Of a stretch of 64,000 nt of DNA, positions 33,647 through 42,585 are shown one piece after another. Numbering within the stretch: position 1 is the first letter of the stretch; every line of letters starts with the position of its first letter. The notes under the pieces are model-generated. The model saw only the letters and a program-made list of their open reading frames with translations, was not told the origin of the DNA and made no database searches. Made by a program: the position numbers and the translations under genes. This DNA comes from Pseudomonas sp. KU43P. GTDB taxonomy: Bacteria > Pseudomonadota > Gammaproteobacteria > Pseudomonadales > Pseudomonadaceae. The stretch covers positions 4,685,501 to 4,749,500 of the forward strand of contig NZ_AP019365.1 in the NCBI RefSeq assembly GCF_033095865.1. Direction: 5' to 3'.

Positions 33647-36058
33647 ATGAGCACTGACGGTGCCAAGAATGGAAGCCGCTGGCTACCGCGCCTGATGGGC
33701 GTACTACTGTTGCTGATGGGCCTGGCCCTGCTGGCGGGCGGGATCAAGCTGAGCCAGGTCGGCGGGTCGCTTTATTACCTGATTGCCGGTATCGGCTTTG
33801 CCCTGTCGGGAGCCCTGCTGCTGGCCCAGCGCCGTATCGCACTGGGCCTGTATGGCCTGGTGCTGCTCGGCAGTACGGTGTGGGCGTTGCTCGAAGTGGG
33901 CCTGGACTGGTGGCAACTGGTGCCACGCCTGGCCCTGTGGTTCGCCATCGGCGTCGTCCTGCTGCTGCCGTGGGCTCGCCGCCCGCTGATCGGCCCGGCG
34001 GCGAAGGCCAACACCGCGCTGCTCGGCGTTGCCGTGCTGGCTTCGGGTGCCTGTGCCCTGGGCAGCCAGTTCACCCACCCCGGTGAGGTGTTCGGCGAGC
34101 TCGGCCGCGACAACAGCGAAATGGGCAGTGCCGCCCCAGCCATGCCCGACGGCGACTGGCAGGCCTATGGCCGCACCGAACACGGCGACCGCTATTCGCC
34201 GCTGCGCCAGATCACCCCGCAGAATGCCTATCGCCTCGAAGAGGCCTGGCGTATCCGCACCGGCGACCTGCCGACCGACAACGACCCCGTGGAGCTGACC
34301 AACGAGAACACCCCACTCAAGGCCAACGGCATGCTCTATGCCTGCACGCCCCACAGCAAGGTGCTGGCCCTCGACCCGGACACCGGTGCCGAAATCTGGC
34401 GCTTCGACCCGCAGATCAAGACCCCGGTCGGCACCTTCAAGGGCTTTGCCCACATGACCTGCCGCGGCGTCTCGTACTATGACGAGAACGCCTACGTCAG
34501 CCGTGACGGCAGCCCGGCGCCGAAAATCTCCGACGCAGGCCAGGCCGTGGCCCAGGCCTGCCCGCGCCGCCTGTACCTGCCCACCGCCGACGCCCGCCTG
34601 ATCGCCATCAACGCCGACAACGGCAAGGTCTGCGAAGGTTTCGCCAACCAGGGCGCGGTTGACCTCACCACCGGGATTGGCCCATTCACCGCTGGTGGTT
34701 ACTACTCCACCTCACCGGTGGCGATCACCCGCAGCCTGGTGATCATCGGTGGCCACGTCACCGATAACGAGTCGACCAATGAGCCGTCCGGCGTCATCCG
34801 CGCCTACGACGTGCATGATGGCCGCCTGGTGTGGAACTGGGACAGCAACAATCCGGACGACACCAAGCCCCTGGCCCCCGGCAAGCAGTACAGCCGCAAT
34901 TCGGCCAACATGTGGTCGCTGGCCAGTGTCGATGAAGACCTGGGCATGGTCTACCTGCCCCTGGGCAACCAGACCCCTGACCAGTGGGGCGCCGACCGCA
35001 CCCCAGGCGCCGAGAAATACAGCGCCGGCGTGGTCGCCCTGGACCTGGCCACTGGCAAGGCACGCTGGAACTACCAATTCACCCACCATGACCTGTGGGA
35101 CATGGACGTCGGCAGCCAGCCGACCCTGGTGCACCTGAAGACCAAGGACGACGTGAAACCGGCGATCATCGTGCCGACCAAGCAGGGTAGCCTGTACGTG
35201 CTCGACCGCCGTGACGGCACGCCGATCGTGCCGATCCGCGAGATCCCGGTACCGCAAGGCGCCGTCAAAGGCGACCACACCGCACCGACTCAAGCCCGCT
35301 CCGACCTCAACCTGCTCGGCCCTGAACTGACCGAACAGGCCATGTGGGGCGCCACGCCGTTCGACCAGATGCTATGCCGCATCCAGTTCCGCGAACTGCG
35401 CTACGAAGGCCAGTACACGCCTCCGTCCGAACAAGGCAGCCTGGTGTACCCGGGCAACGTCGGCGTGTTCAACTGGGGTAGCGTCTCGGTCGACCCGGTG
35501 CGCCAGCTGCTGTTCACTTCGCCCAACTACATGGCCTTCGTGTCGAAGATGGTGCCGCGCGAGCAAGTTGCCGCCGGCAGCAAGCGCGAAAGCGAGACCA
35601 GCGGCGTGCAGCCGAACACCGGCGCACCTTACGCCGTGACCATGCACCCGTTCATGTCGCCACTAGGTGTACCGTGCCAGGCTCCGGCCTGGGGTTATGT
35701 CGCGGCCATCGACCTGTTCACCAACAAGGTGGTGTGGAAGCGCAAGAACGGCACGACCCGTGACAGCACCCCAGTCCCGATCGGCCTGCCGGTAGGCGTG
35801 CCGAGCATGGGCGGCTCGATTGTCACCGCAGGGGGCGTCGGTTTCCTCAGCGGCACACTCGACCAGTACCTTCGCGCCTATGACGTGAACAACGGCAAGG
35901 AGCTGTGGAAATCGCGCCTGCCGGCAGGTGGCCAAGCCACGCCAATGACCTACACCGGCAAGGACGGCAAGCAGTACGTGCTGATCGTGGCCGGCGGCCA
36001 CGGCTCGCTGGGCACCAAAATGGGCGATTACATCATCGCTTACAAATTGGCTGAGTGA
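33647..36058 (+). CDS. gcd: PQQ-dependent membrane glucose dehydrogenase
   Basis: Quinoprotein glucose dehydrogenase, 803 aa, oxidising glucose to gluconolactone in the periplasm and passing electrons to ubiquinone. Five N-terminal membrane helices (residues 14-150) are followed by the eight-bladed propeller: DWQAYGRTEHGDRYSPLRQI, MTCRGVSYY, HVTDNESTNEPSGVIRAYD, HHDLWDMDVGSQPTL, IVPTKQGSLYVLDRRDG and WGATPFDQMLCRIQFRELRY are typical GDH segments. GGAG precedes ATG 33647. Forms an operon with oprB. Confidence 0.96.
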   Translation: MSTDGAKNGSRWLPRLMGVLLLLMGLALLAGGIKLSQVGGSLYYLIAGIGFALSGALLLAQRRIALGLYGLVLLGSTVWALLEVGLDWWQLVPRLALWFAIGVVLLLPWARRPLIGPAAKANTALLGVAVLASGACALGSQFTHPGEVFGELGRDNSEMGSAAPAMPDGDWQAYGRTEHGDRYSPLRQITPQNAYRLEEAWRIRTGDLPTDNDPVELTNENTPLKANGMLYACTPHSKVLALDPDTGAEIWRFDPQIKTPVGTFKGFAHMTCRGVSYYDENAYVSRDGSPAPKISDAGQAVAQACPRRLYLPTADARLIAINADNGKVCEGFANQGAVDLTTGIGPFTAGGYYSTSPVAITRSLVIIGGHVTDNESTNEPSGVIRAYDVHDGRLVWNWDSNNPDDTKPLAPGKQYSRNSANMWSLASVDEDLGMVYLPLGNQTPDQWGADRTPGAEKYSAGVVALDLATGKARWNYQFTHHDLWDMDVGSQPTLVHLKTKDDVKPAIIVPTKQGSLYVLDRRDGTPIVPIREIPVPQGAVKGDHTAPTQARSDLNLLGPELTEQAMWGATPFDQMLCRIQFRELRYEGQYTPPSEQGSLVYPGNVGVFNWGSVSVDPVRQLLFTSPNYMAFVSKMVPREQVAAGSKRESETSGVQPNTGAPYAVTMHPFMSPLGVPCQAPAWGYVAAIDLFTNKVVWKRKNGTTRDSTPVPIGLPVGVPSMGGSIVTAGGVGFLSGTLDQYLRAYDVNNGKELWKSRLPAGGQATPMTYTGKDGKQYVLIVAGGHGSLGTKMGDYIIAYKLAE

Positions 36059-36089
36059 CCCTCGTTTGCGGCGGTGACCTCACCGCCGC

Positions 36090-36163
36090 AATCGCCGGCA
36101 AGCCGGCTCCCACAGGTACTCCAGACGCTTGGGTACCTGTGGAATTCGGCTTGCTGGCGACAC
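36090..36163. repeat. REP plus degenerate inverted copy
   Basis: AATCGCCGGCAAGCCGGCTC (36090-36109) continues into CCACAGG, followed about 20 bp later by a decayed inverted copy (CTGTGGAATTCGGCTTGCTG, 36137-36156). It sits between gcd and lon. Confidence 0.75.
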
Positions 36164-36275
36164 GGTCAATACAGGCGCCGGAAGATGAAAGCCTCCCCCT
36201 CCTCCCTTCGTCTACCATTGAAACCCATCCCCCCGCGCCCCATCTAAGCACCATAGTCATTCACGCAGGTGCCCC

Positions 36276-38699
36276 ATGAGCGACCAGCAGGATTTCCCGG
36301 AACAACCCGACGAACACCGCGAAGCCGAACACCTCGAGCCCCAGACCGAACCCGGCCACGCCCTCGCCCTGCCCGGCCAGCAGTTGCCGGACAAGGTCTA
36401 CGTGATCCCGATCCACAACCGCCCGTTCTTCCCGGCCCAGGTGCTGCCGGTGATCGTCAACGAAGAACCCTGGGCAGAAACCCTCGACCTGGTAGCCAAG
36501 ACCCCGCACCACTCGCTTGCACTGTTCTTCATGGACACCCCGCCAGAAGACCACCGCCACTTCGACACGGCGGCCCTGCCGGAGTACGGCACCCTGGTCA
36601 AGGTGCACCACGCCAGCCGCGAGAACGGCAAGCTGCAGTTCGTCGCCCAGGGCCTGACCCGCGTGCGCATCCGCACCTGGCTCAAGCACCATCGCCCGCC
36701 GTACCTGGTCGAGGTCGAGTACCCTCGCCAGCCGACCGAGCCGACCGACGAGGTCAAGGCCTACGGCATGGCGCTGATCAACGCGATCAAGGAATTGCTG
36801 CCGCTCAACCCGCTATACAGCGAAGAGCTGAAGAACTACCTCAACCGCTTCAGCCCCAACGATCCTTCACCGCTCACCGACTTCGCCGCGGCGCTGACCT
36901 CGGCCACCGGCAACCAGCTGCAAGAAGTGCTCGACTGCGTGCCCATGCTCAAGCGCATGGAAAAAGTCCTGCCGATGCTGCGCAAGGAAGTCGAGGTTGC
37001 ACGCCTGCAGAACGAGATTTCCGCAGAGGTCAACCGGCAGATCGGCGAGCACCAGCGTGAGTTCTTCCTCAAGGAACAGCTCAAGGTCATCCAGCAGGAG
37101 CTGGGTCTGACCAAGGACGACCGCAGTGCCGACCTGGAACAGTTCGAGCAGCGCCTGCTGGGCAAGACCCTGCCGGAGCAGGCCAAGAAGCGCATCGACG
37201 AAGAGATGGGCAAGCTGGCTATCCTGGAAACCGGCTCGCCCGAATACGCCGTTACCCGCAACTACCTGGAATGGGCCACTGCCCTGCCCTGGGGCGTGTA
37301 CGGCAAGGACAAGCTCGACCTCAAGCATGCCCGCAAGGTGCTCGATCAGCACCACGCCGGCCTCGATGACATCAAGGAACGCATCCTCGAATTCCTCGCC
37401 GTAGGCGCCTGGAAGGGTGAGATCAGCGGCTCCATCGTCTTGCTGGTAGGCCCGCCTGGCGTGGGCAAGACCAGCATCGGCAAGTCCATCGCCGAATCCC
37501 TCGGACGGCCGTTCTACCGCTTCAGTGTCGGCGGCATGCGCGACGAGGCGGAGATCAAGGGCCACCGGCGCACTTACATCGGTGCCCAGCCGGGCAAGCT
37601 GGTGCAGGCATTGAAGGACGTCGAGGTGATGAACCCGGTGATCATGCTCGACGAAATCGACAAGATGGGCCAGAGCTACCAGGGCGACCCGGCCTCGGCA
37701 CTGCTGGAGACCCTTGACCCCGAGCAGAACGTCGACTTCCTCGATCACTACCTGGACCTGCGCCTGGACCTGTCCAAGGTGCTGTTCGTGTGCACTGCCA
37801 ATACCCTGGATTCGATCCCCGGCCCGCTGCTCGACCGTATGGAAGTGATTCGCCTGTCGGGCTATATCACCGAAGAAAAGCTGGCTATCGCCAAGCGCCA
37901 CCTGTGGCCCAAGCAACTGGACAAGGCCGGCGTCGCCAAGACTAGCCTGAGCATCAGCGACAGCGCCCTGCGCACGGTGATCGAAGGCTATGCCCGCGAA
38001 GCCGGCGTACGACAGCTTGAAAAACAATTGGGCAAGCTGGTGCGCAAGTCCGTGGTCAAACTGCTGGAAGACCCGGATGCCAAGCTCAAGATAGGCACCA
38101 GGGACCTTGAGGCGGCACTGGGCATGCCGGTGTTCCGCAGCGAACAGGTGCTGGCCGGCAAGGGTGTCATCACCGGGCTGGCCTGGACCAGCATGGGCGG
38201 CGCCACCCTGCCGATCGAGGCGACTCGGATCCACACCCTCAACCGCGGGTTCAAGCTCACCGGCAAGCTCGGCGACGTGATGAAGGAGTCCGCCGAAATC
38301 GCCTACAGCTACGTCAGTTCCAACCTCAAGCAGTTTGGCGGTGACCCGGCATTCTTCAATGAAGCCTTCATTCACTTGCACGTACCCGAGGGGGCCACAC
38401 CCAAGGACGGCCCGAGTGCCGGTATTACAATGGCCAGCGCCCTCTTGTCGCTGGCCCGCGACCAGGCACCGAAGAAAGGCGTGGCGATGACCGGCGAGCT
38501 GACCCTCACCGGCCAGGTGCTGCCCATTGGTGGGGTGCGCGAGAAAGTGATTGCGGCCCGTCGACAGAAGATCTTCGAGCTGATCCTGCCAGATCCGAAC
38601 CGGGGGGATTATGAAGAGTTGCCCGATTACCTTCGCGAAGGGATAAAAGTTCATTTCGCCAAGCGTTTCGCAGATGTCGCCAAAGTCCTTTTCAATTAA
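36276..38699 (+). CDS. lon: ATP-dependent Lon protease, second paralogue (AsrA-like)
   Basis: Full-length LonA-type protease, 807 aa. LAN substrate domain from about residue 40 (VYVIPIHNRPFFPAQVLPV), coiled segment (FFLKEQLKVIQQELG), AAA+ with Walker A GPPGVGKTS (from 392) and Walker B VIMLDEIDK, sensor region TANTLDSIPGPLLDRME, and protease domain with catalytic Ser714 (KDGPSAG) and Lys757 (REKVIAARR). Its neighbour in P. aeruginosa, icp, lies beyond the toxin operon here, which matches the second Lon (AsrA, heat-shock/aminoglycoside response) rather than the clpX-linked Lon. A clear terminator follows. Confidence 0.93.
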   Translation: MSDQQDFPEQPDEHREAEHLEPQTEPGHALALPGQQLPDKVYVIPIHNRPFFPAQVLPVIVNEEPWAETLDLVAKTPHHSLALFFMDTPPEDHRHFDTAALPEYGTLVKVHHASRENGKLQFVAQGLTRVRIRTWLKHHRPPYLVEVEYPRQPTEPTDEVKAYGMALINAIKELLPLNPLYSEELKNYLNRFSPNDPSPLTDFAAALTSATGNQLQEVLDCVPMLKRMEKVLPMLRKEVEVARLQNEISAEVNRQIGEHQREFFLKEQLKVIQQELGLTKDDRSADLEQFEQRLLGKTLPEQAKKRIDEEMGKLAILETGSPEYAVTRNYLEWATALPWGVYGKDKLDLKHARKVLDQHHAGLDDIKERILEFLAVGAWKGEISGSIVLLVGPPGVGKTSIGKSIAESLGRPFYRFSVGGMRDEAEIKGHRRTYIGAQPGKLVQALKDVEVMNPVIMLDEIDKMGQSYQGDPASALLETLDPEQNVDFLDHYLDLRLDLSKVLFVCTANTLDSIPGPLLDRMEVIRLSGYITEEKLAIAKRHLWPKQLDKAGVAKTSLSISDSALRTVIEGYAREAGVRQLEKQLGKLVRKSVVKLLEDPDAKLKIGTRDLEAALGMPVFRSEQVLAGKGVITGLAWTSMGGATLPIEATRIHTLNRGFKLTGKLGDVMKESAEIAYSYVSSNLKQFGGDPAFFNEAFIHLHVPEGATPKDGPSAGITMASALLSLARDQAPKKGVAMTGELTLTGQVLPIGGVREKVIAARRQKIFELILPDPNRGDYEELPDYLREGIKVHFAKRFADVAKVLFN

Positions 38700-38706
38700 T
38701 CCAGCT

Positions 38707-38732
38707 GGCGGGCTCCAATGCCCGCCATTTTT
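38707..38732 (+). terminator. Rho-independent terminator of lon
   Basis: GGCGGGC-TCCAAT-GCCCGCC followed by ATTTTT, seven bases after the lon stop. The convergent toxin operon ends 5 bp beyond it; read on the minus strand the stem has no good U-run. Confidence 0.88.
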
Positions 38733-38736
38733 ACGA

Positions 38737-39702
38737 TTATTGAACCGCCTCAAATGATAAAAGCTTCTCTTGTGCAAACATCTTGATACCTGCCCACTGC
38801 GCCAGAAAAATTCTGTATTGAACCATGAAATTGGCGAGCTGCTCTTGGGTTTCCATGCTCAGTAAGCGGTGCTCCGACTGATCAATGTATGCATCAATCC
38901 CTTGCCAGAGGGAGTGAATGGATCCCACCCCGGCCACGCCTATGGAAAGGCCCGCTTCCATTTTCCCAAGATTCACTTTCAATACTGCACATGCACGGCC
39001 ACTGGCCGCCGGATGAACGTAGCTTTTAGACTGGGGGAATTCCATCAAGCTCAATTCAAATTGGCGAGCACGTTGAAGGCGATTAAGCGCTCTCATTTTT
39101 TCCTGCACCACCGGCATCAACTTGAATCTCGCCTCATCGCGAAATTCTGCCAACCCGGCCTGGACGTGTTCAATGGACGCCTGAAAATGCTGAATGGGCG
39201 TTTTGAGCACCGTAAATGAAGATGCCATTTTCGACACAATGGCTTTGTCGTACGCCTCAATTGCCTCGGGGAGATTCAACGCCCCCCACTTCTCGGGTTC
39301 CGTCCCTAGGGCTTTAGTTTCACAGGCACAAGAAACAACTTCTTCCCCTTGGGCTTGAATGCTCTCGGCAAGCTTGATCAGGCTTTCAGCAACCGCTTTA
39401 CTACTGTTCCGCAAATTGAACCAATTACTGGCACGCCCCTTCAAGGCACCGAACAACTCGAGCATCTTTTCAGGCAGCAGTTCAGGCTCTTCTATATGAA
39501 AATAATCGAGGTAATGTTGAGCCTGCTGCACAGTGCCTGGCAGCTGCGACATTGATGATGCATAGCCGTCCAACAACCACAACGTTTCTTCCGCCACTAG
39601 AAAGGGCAGGTCTTTTTTCCCCGCCATCTCCCTCAAGGCCTCGACAATCTTCTGATGCCCTCCAACCCAGGACTCATGGCTTCCGTCAGGTTCACCCGCC
39701 AT
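38737..39702 (-). CDS. XaxA-like paralogue lacking the membrane hairpin (third toxin-operon gene)
   Basis: 321-aa helical protein. I see clear similarity to the first gene of the same operon: HIEEPELLPEKMLELFGALK against KIADPELMPKKWEALFQLLR; EFRDEARFKLMPVVQEK against EWRNEIKFKLIPEVAKK; and LWQGIDAYIDQS then LANFMVQYRIFLAQWAGI against AWDTVDSYIVAS then LARFMIYFRQFLGQWSSI. Between the last two blocks it is about 58 residues shorter and lacks the coiled coil plus Gly/Ala-rich hydrophobic hairpin, having only VHPAASGRACAVLK. ATG 39702 with GGAG seven bases upstream is preferred over a TTG at 39732 that falls inside a hairpin. A Cys pair (SCACETK) is unusual. Homology is seen; a role as third toxin subunit, modulator or protective decoy is inference. 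Confidence 0.7.
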   Translation of the reverse strand: MAGEPDGSHESWVGGHQKIVEALREMAGKKDLPFLVAEETLWLLDGYASSMSQLPGTVQQAQHYLDYFHIEEPELLPEKMLELFGALKGRASNWFNLRNSSKAVAESLIKLAESIQAQGEEVVSCACETKALGTEPEKWGALNLPEAIEAYDKAIVSKMASSFTVLKTPIQHFQASIEHVQAGLAEFRDEARFKLMPVVQEKMRALNRLQRARQFELSLMEFPQSKSYVHPAASGRACAVLKVNLGKMEAGLSIGVAGVGSIHSLWQGIDAYIDQSEHRLLSMETQEQLANFMVQYRIFLAQWAGIKMFAQEKLLSFEAVQ

Positions 39703-39731
39703 ATCATCGCTCCACAAACCATGAGGCCCCA

Positions 39732-39757
39732 AGCCACCCGGCAGCTACCGGGTGGCT
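39732..39757 (-). other. Strong hairpin between second and third toxin genes
   Basis: Ten-bp perfect stem AGCCACCCGG/CCGGGTGGCT with a 6-nt loop, in the 68-bp gap between the XaxB-like and the third gene. No U-run follows on the minus strand, so partial termination or mRNA stabilisation is likelier than full termination. Confidence 0.65.
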
Positions 39758-39770
39758 ATAACGGAATTGA

Positions 39771-40760
39771 TCAAACCTTGCTCATCAGATCCAGCAGACC
39801 TTTGTTATAAGTTCGGACCTCAGCAAACACGACGTCCAATTTCTTAATGTCCTCAAGGCTCCTGACCGACGCCCCTTTCAGTTCTGCAGACTGCTTTCCC
39901 TGCGATCTAACGATAGCCTGTACGCAGGAAGTCCAACTTGCGGCATAGCCCAAAAGTTCAGGTATTACCTTCAGCATTTTCTGCTGACCCTCAACTTCTT
40001 GTAGCTCCATGGACTTGTCACGCACTTGACGTTCGAGATCCTTCTCTCGTTTTATCGCTTCACGGCGGCAATCCTGCAGCTCCGAGTACCGCATACCTTC
40101 AAGGATGGACCCCATCATTTTTTCGAGATCCTTCATCGCTTTAGTGGCGGCATCCAGCGCGAATTTTGCCTCTCCACCGGGGACTACAAGTGCGCTCAGC
40201 TGCTCCGATGTAGGGACTAGACCACTGAGGTCCAGTTGGACATCCTTTGCTTCCAATGCCTCAATTGCAGCCGATAAGGCCGCACGCTTCTTTTTCTCGT
40301 CTTCCAACAACTTGCTCAATTGGGCAATATCGCCGTGAAGGCCTTTCTCGGATTTTTCCAAACGCGAACCCTCCGCGCGCCCATCAAGCGTTGGCAGAGA
40401 GGCAAAACCGTCATTACCTGTTTTCAGGCAGTTGATCACGCCTGCCAGCGCATTCAGCACATCGTCGCGCATCTCATGTGCAACATCCAACAAATCCGGA
40501 TCGTCACCACTCTGCAAGCCTTCGATGACGAGTTGAAGCGAATCATCAGACAGTTGCGTAAGCAGCGCTTTCAATGCCACTCTGACTGCACTCTGGTTGT
40601 CATCCAAAAATATGGCATACCGTTTGATCACATCATGAAGCGTGGGTTGGAATGCGAATTTCTGCTGCTGAAAAGCATTAAGAAATTCACTCGCGGCGGT
40701 ATTCATGGCTTGTACGTCTGGCAATTTGCCATTCGGCAGATAAGATACATTGCTGGTCAT
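39771..40760 (-). CDS. XaxB/YaxB-like alpha-pore-forming toxin subunit B
   Basis: 329-aa, almost entirely helical protein with long coiled-coil stretches (GLHGDIAQLSKLLEDEKKKR; RREAIKREKDLERQVRDKSM) and a central Leu/Val/Pro/Gly segment (LDLSGLVPTSEQLSALVVPG) between helices. Length and placement directly after a XaxA-like gene match subunit B of the alpha-xenorhabdolysin family (XaxB about 350 aa, YaxB). No signal peptide, as in that family. AAGGGG precedes the start, and only 12 bp separate it from the A gene. GC content is well below that of lon or cmoA. The B assignment rests on architecture and context more than on motifs. Confidence 0.65.
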   Translation of the reverse strand: MTSNVSYLPNGKLPDVQAMNTAASEFLNAFQQQKFAFQPTLHDVIKRYAIFLDDNQSAVRVALKALLTQLSDDSLQLVIEGLQSGDDPDLLDVAHEMRDDVLNALAGVINCLKTGNDGFASLPTLDGRAEGSRLEKSEKGLHGDIAQLSKLLEDEKKKRAALSAAIEALEAKDVQLDLSGLVPTSEQLSALVVPGGEAKFALDAATKAMKDLEKMMGSILEGMRYSELQDCRREAIKREKDLERQVRDKSMELQEVEGQQKMLKVIPELLGYAASWTSCVQAIVRSQGKQSAELKGASVRSLEDIKKLDVVFAEVRTYNKGLLDLMSKV

Positions 40761-40772
40761 TTCTAATACCCC

Positions 40773-41936
40773 TTATTTAGCTGCCGTCGCCTCATCAAAA
40801 ATGCGAGTCAATTGCCTCGACGTTTTTTCGATACTGCTCCACTGCCCCAGAAACTGCCGGAAATAAATCATGAAACGAGCAAGCGACTTATTATCTGTCA
40901 ACTTACCGAGTTTATCGATGGAGGCGACAATATAACTATCTACTGTATCCCACGCCGTCTGCAGATGAGCGGCGGCAATCAGCACACTGGCCAAACGAAA
41001 ATCCAAGTCATCTACAAACTGGTCCAACTGCCTGAGGCTACCCTCCATTTTTACGCGCGCTTCCAGTTGCCTGGCCACTGCTTTGCGCTCACCCTCTCTT
41101 TTTTTTCTCTCCTTCCTGGCTTTCTCCGCCTTGGCTCCATAGATGGCACCCCCGATAAGGAGCCCGAGCGGCCCCGCCGCTGCGCTCCCCATCACACCTT
41201 TGATGTAATTGTCATACTCTTTCCTGAGCGCTGCTATCTCTTCATCCAGGTCTGCCAGGTCCTTTCGCAGTTGCTGAGCTTCACCACTTTCCAGCTCCCG
41301 CTCTACCGCATTATTTTTTTTGGCCACTTCGGGAATAAGCTTGAATTTTATTTCATTGCGCCACTCGCTTGTCTGCGACTTCACGCTTTCCACTCGGCTT
41401 GCGTACCTGACAACATCCTCCCTCAAAACCTCCATGTATTCGACCAACTGGGTGACTGTGCGCTTGTCATCATTACTCAGTGCCACCGGTGTTCCCAGCG
41501 CAACTTTATCCCACGTTTCAACCGCATTCCCCAGCGCTCTGATGCGCTTGCACTCTTCCGTGATCACCTGACCACTGGCATCAATCGAGACCGCCGTACT
41601 CGCCAATTCGCTGGAAAGCTTCTTGCTGTTATCAGAAAGCGTTGACCACTGGCCGGCATGGGTACGCAACAACTGGAAAAGCGCCTCCCATTTTTTGGGC
41701 ATCAGTTCTGGGTCTGCAATTTTCTTGTAGCCTAACCAACGCTCAATATTCTCAAGATCGCTGGGCAAGGCGAACACATGATTGACATATTGATTGATGG
41801 TAATGATGTGCTCTCGAGTAAGTGTCAAACCGCCCTCATTCGGTCCATCGCGCTCGGCCATGGCATCGACCAGGTCACCGGGTAGCCTGGATGCTTGCTC
41901 CGAAAGGTCTTCGTAACTGACGTCTTCTGCACTCAT
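40773..41936 (-). CDS. XaxA/YaxA-like alpha-pore-forming toxin subunit A
   Basis: 387 aa. The N-terminal block LTLTREHIITINQYVNHVFA then LPSDLENIERWLGYKKIADP resembles the start of alpha-xenorhabdolysin subunit A proteins. Long helices form the stalk, and a hydrophobic Gly/Ala hairpin at residues 248-268 (VMGSAAAGPLGLLIGGAIYG) is flanked by charged coiled coils (LRKDLADLDEEIAALRKEYD and KARKERKKREGERKAVARQ), the head domain expected of this family. ATG 41936 with GAGAGGAAA upstream is chosen; an open frame of 25 codons upstream is promoter DNA. First gene of a three-gene operon. In XaxAB and YaxAB the two subunits assemble into large membrane pores in eukaryotic cells. Confidence 0.78.
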   Translation of the reverse strand: MSAEDVSYEDLSEQASRLPGDLVDAMAERDGPNEGGLTLTREHIITINQYVNHVFALPSDLENIERWLGYKKIADPELMPKKWEALFQLLRTHAGQWSTLSDNSKKLSSELASTAVSIDASGQVITEECKRIRALGNAVETWDKVALGTPVALSNDDKRTVTQLVEYMEVLREDVVRYASRVESVKSQTSEWRNEIKFKLIPEVAKKNNAVERELESGEAQQLRKDLADLDEEIAALRKEYDNYIKGVMGSAAAGPLGLLIGGAIYGAKAEKARKERKKREGERKAVARQLEARVKMEGSLRQLDQFVDDLDFRLASVLIAAAHLQTAWDTVDSYIVASIDKLGKLTDNKSLARFMIYFRQFLGQWSSIEKTSRQLTRIFDEATAAK

Positions 41937-42103
41937 GATGGTTTCCTCTCGCTTGACGACCCAATAGATCGACTCCGGAAAGTGAACGTACAGGGCGCTT
42001 ATCAACACCATCAGGCTGCAGGCTTTCCCCGCCCCACCCGTGACAACACAAAACCCGGTTACCTTCAGTTATGCTCTGGCCATCGTCTGCCCCAGGAGCC
42101 CCC

Positions 42104-42496
42104 ATGACTGCCCATCGCCTGCTCGTTCCCCTGTCCCTTTGCCTGCTGACAGCCTGCGCCCAGCACTCCAGGCAGGCCGTGCAACTGGACGCGGAAAGCG
42201 AATGCCCACAGCGCCTGGCAGTGGGCCAGCCGATCACGCTGACCCTGCCCAGCAACCCTTCCACCGGTTACCGCTGGCTGGTACAGAACCCGGCCTCCAA
42301 TGTGCTGCGCAGCCTTGGCCCCGAGGTCTACAGCACGCCCGAAGAAGCTGGCATCGTCGGCAGTTCGGGCGTCTCCACCTGGCGCTTCGAAGCCCGTGCC
42401 GCCGGCGAAGGCCACCTGGTGCTGGTCTATCAGCAACCCTGGGCCCCGGAAGTACGCCCTGTACAGACCTTTGATTGTGCTGTGCGAGTCAACTGA
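42104..42496 (+). CDS. icp: Chagasin-type (I42) cysteine-protease inhibitor lipoprotein
   Basis: 130 aa. Lipoprotein signal (LLVPLSLCLLTAC, lipobox LTAC) followed by a chagasin fold with its three inhibitory loops: NPSTGYRW, GSSGVSTWRF, and YQQPWAPE. It would inhibit papain-like cysteine proteases in the periplasm or outside. AGGAG six bases before ATG 42104. In P. aeruginosa icp sits beside the second lon gene; here the toxin operon lies between them. Divergent from the toxin operon. Confidence 0.87.
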   Translation: MTAHRLLVPLSLCLLTACAQHSRQAVQLDAESECPQRLAVGQPITLTLPSNPSTGYRWLVQNPASNVLRSLGPEVYSTPEEAGIVGSSGVSTWRFEARAAGEGHLVLVYQQPWAPEVRPVQTFDCAVRVN

Positions 42497-42585
42497 TCGC
42501 ACAGCGCTGGTCAGCCAACCATGCATCCTTGCCGCGGTTTGGCTAGAATGCCGGCCCTGCCTCTTGTCAGCCGCCTGGATTCACC

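Noticed and set aside
36867..38777. Minus-strand open frame of 636 codons
   Set aside because: It is antisense to lon, which has both catalytic residues and full length.
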